DNA of 6,542 nt from Bryobacteraceae bacterium (GTDB lineage Bacteria > Acidobacteriota > Terriglobia > Bryobacterales > Bryobacteraceae), in assembly GCA_025350445.1 (NCBI GenBank), contig JANXXV010000790.1, positions 1-6,542 on the forward strand, given 5' to 3'. Positions 5,709-6,542 of the stretch are shown piece after piece; the first letter of the stretch is position 1; every line of letters begins with the position of its first letter. The notes beneath the pieces are model-generated. The model worked only from the letters and a program-made list of their open reading frames with translations, searched no databases and had not been told where the DNA came from. A program made the translations under genes and the position numbers.

Positions 5709-5882
5709 ATGACTAACCCGATCGAAGACCTTCAATCCCACGTTCATTTTCAATTGAGCTTGCTCAAGCTCGTAAACACGCAGCACGGATCTGAGTCGGT
5801 TTCAGCCCCGCCTGCGGTTGAAATCGCTCAGCAGCAAAATCTGCACGATACGCTAGTCAAGATCGCCAATTCGATCCATTAA
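5709..5882 (+). CDS. Small hypothetical protein, 57 residues
   Basis: An ATG opens 57 codons ending in tandem stops TAA TAA (5880-5885). The product starts MTNPIEDLQSHVHFQLSLLK and ends NLHDTLVKIANSIH. It is mildly acidic at the N-terminus, with two stretches able to form amphipathic helices (about 4-23 and 38-56) joined by a Ser/Pro-rich link (28-36). It has no signal peptide, membrane segment or Cys pair, and I do not recognise a family. The ribosome binding site is poor. It lies 41 bases past the terminator-like hairpin and is the only frame downstream of the sigma-54 promoter with this character. It may be a real small protein made from that transcript, or a chance frame. Confidence 0.4.
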   Translation: MTNPIEDLQSHVHFQLSLLKLVNTQHGSESVSAPPAVEIAQQQNLHDTLVKIANSIH

Positions 5883-5885
5883 TAA

Positions 5886-6189
5886 AAAGCAGATTCCGAG
5901 CGCTGTCCCTCTTGCGGCGTTTCCGCCACAGCCGCGCGTTTTCAGGCAGCCGTGAACCGCGTTCTGGCCCCGAAGACCACAAAACCTTTTTTCCGCTTGT
6001 ACGCTAGATGGGGAAACCGTGCCTGTTGATCATGAGCTATCCGTATGCATCCTCCAGATGGCAGGCATGCTCCATTCCCTTCAAATTCTCGATGGCTTCC
6101 TGGCGAATACGGATAACCGCACTTTGATAATTGGTTTGGTGGGGCCGGCAGAATCAACGCCAGACATAACAAACGGGCAATCTTTCTGA
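5886..6189 (+). pseudogene. Possible degenerate reading frame with a shift at a T6 run
   Basis: Directly after the tandem stops, the frame of the small ORF stays open to TGA at 6027-6029 and contains SERCPSCG, a zinc-ribbon-like Cys pair, but it has no ATG. A second frame is open from 5956 to TGA at 6187-6189, with a possible GTG at 6019 and the protein-like text MAGMLHSLQILDGF. The two overlap around six T residues at 5987-5992; dropping one T would join them into one frame of about 100 codons. This could be a decayed gene or a sequencing or evolutionary indel, but no homologue is recognised and codon bias is weak. Apart from this, I see nothing in 5883-6234. Confidence 0.2.
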
Positions 6190-6234
6190 CGATACGCGCG
6201 TGAAGATATCAAGTCTCACACTACCCCCGTCGGA

Positions 6235-6542
6235 TTACTTTGCCGCCGATTCGCGGAATGCGTACGCAGGCGGGCCATCCACCACCTCGGTATCCGCGTC
6301 CAAATCCTTGAACTTCAGGAACTGCTGTATCGCCGCTTTCGCTTTTTCCGACTCGCCCAACGAGCGATACACCGCCGCCAACTGGTAATGCGCGCGCGCC
6401 AACTGAGGCCGCAACCGGACCGCCGCCTCCAGTTCCTTCCTCGCTCCCGGCAAATCGTTCATCAGCATTCGTACGCGGCCCAAGTGGAAGCGAGCCAGCG
6501 GGTTTGCTCCGTCCGCCTTCACGGCCCGCTCCAACACGTCCA
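6235..6542 (-). CDS. Tetratricopeptide repeat protein, C-terminal part (cut by window edge)
   Basis: The frame enters from the right edge and ends at TAA (6235-6237), giving about 101 residues. Two TPR units are clear: NPLARFHLGRVRMLMNDLPG and onward to the RLRPQ turn, then LARAHYQLAAVYRSLGESEK through KFKD. Each shows the expected small and aromatic residues (A/L-x-x-LG or YQLA, then G-x-x-x-A). The last 24 residues are a non-repeat tail ending RESAAK. TPR arrays are protein-binding scaffolds; the partner and any N-terminal catalytic or signal domain lie outside the window. A GTG near the edge is internal to the repeat, so it is not taken as the start. Confidence 0.85.
   Translation of the reverse strand, partial: DVLERAVKADGANPLARFHLGRVRMLMNDLPGARKELEAAVRLRPQLARAHYQLAAVYRSLGESEKAKAAIQQFLKFKDLDADTEVVDGPPAYAFRESAAK

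Noticed and set aside
5942..6172. 76-codon minus-strand frame
   Set aside because: There is no ribosome binding site or family resemblance, and the composition (Pro, Gly, Arg, Cys mix) looks random.
1..6542. CRISPR array, tRNA, rRNA or toxin-antitoxin pair
   Set aside because: No regularly spaced long direct repeats, no tRNA cloverleaf with a TTCGA-type arm, no rRNA segments and no recognisable toxin or antitoxin pair were seen on either strand.

Overview
This is a bacterial chromosomal window of moderately high GC. It holds four complete protein genes, one gene cut by the right edge, and about 850 bases after 5380 with no ordinary gene. The protein types suggest a soil bacterium of the Acidobacteriota (Solibacter/Bryobacter-like). 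The clues are a long TolC-family protein with a Ser/Gly/Thr-rich N-terminal insert, a short PyrE ending in a CPLC motif, an ACS-type MFS carrier and a TPR protein. That placement is inferred from protein style, not from any marker gene.

Layout: 1-67 may be the tail of a gene entering from the left; 68-487 shows no convincing gene. 488-1735 (+) is an MFS carrier of the anion:cation symporter type. It converges on truA (1696-2469, -), and the two coding ends overlap by 40 bases. Upstream of truA on the same strand is pyrE (2627-3214, -). The two are separated by 157 bases that carry two adjacent perfect hairpins. pyrE is divergent from a TolC-family outer membrane protein (3449-5380, +); the 234 bases between them hold a candidate promoter for each gene and several inverted and direct repeats. 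6235-6542 (-) is the C-terminal part of a TPR protein.

The most unusual part is 5381-5882. It has an exact sigma-54 (RpoN) promoter, TGGCAC-N5-TTGCT, at 5485-5500. The predicted start, near 5511, lies 15 bases before a 109-base segment closed by a perfect 13-bp inverted repeat with an inner 6-bp helix and a strongly pyrimidine-rich interior. A second perfect GC hairpin and a short T run follow, then a 57-codon open frame at 5709-5882. I read this as a possible sigma-54-dependent structured RNA or leader, with or without a small protein. I recognise neither the RNA nor the small protein. A pyrimidine stretch in the RNA can pair with the tolC ribosome binding site, which suggests one testable target.

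The genes do not form one pathway. pyrE (UMP synthesis) and truA (tRNA pseudouridylation) are housekeeping genes, the MFS carrier probably imports organic acids, and the TolC-family protein stands alone without an adaptor or inner-membrane pump gene beside it.
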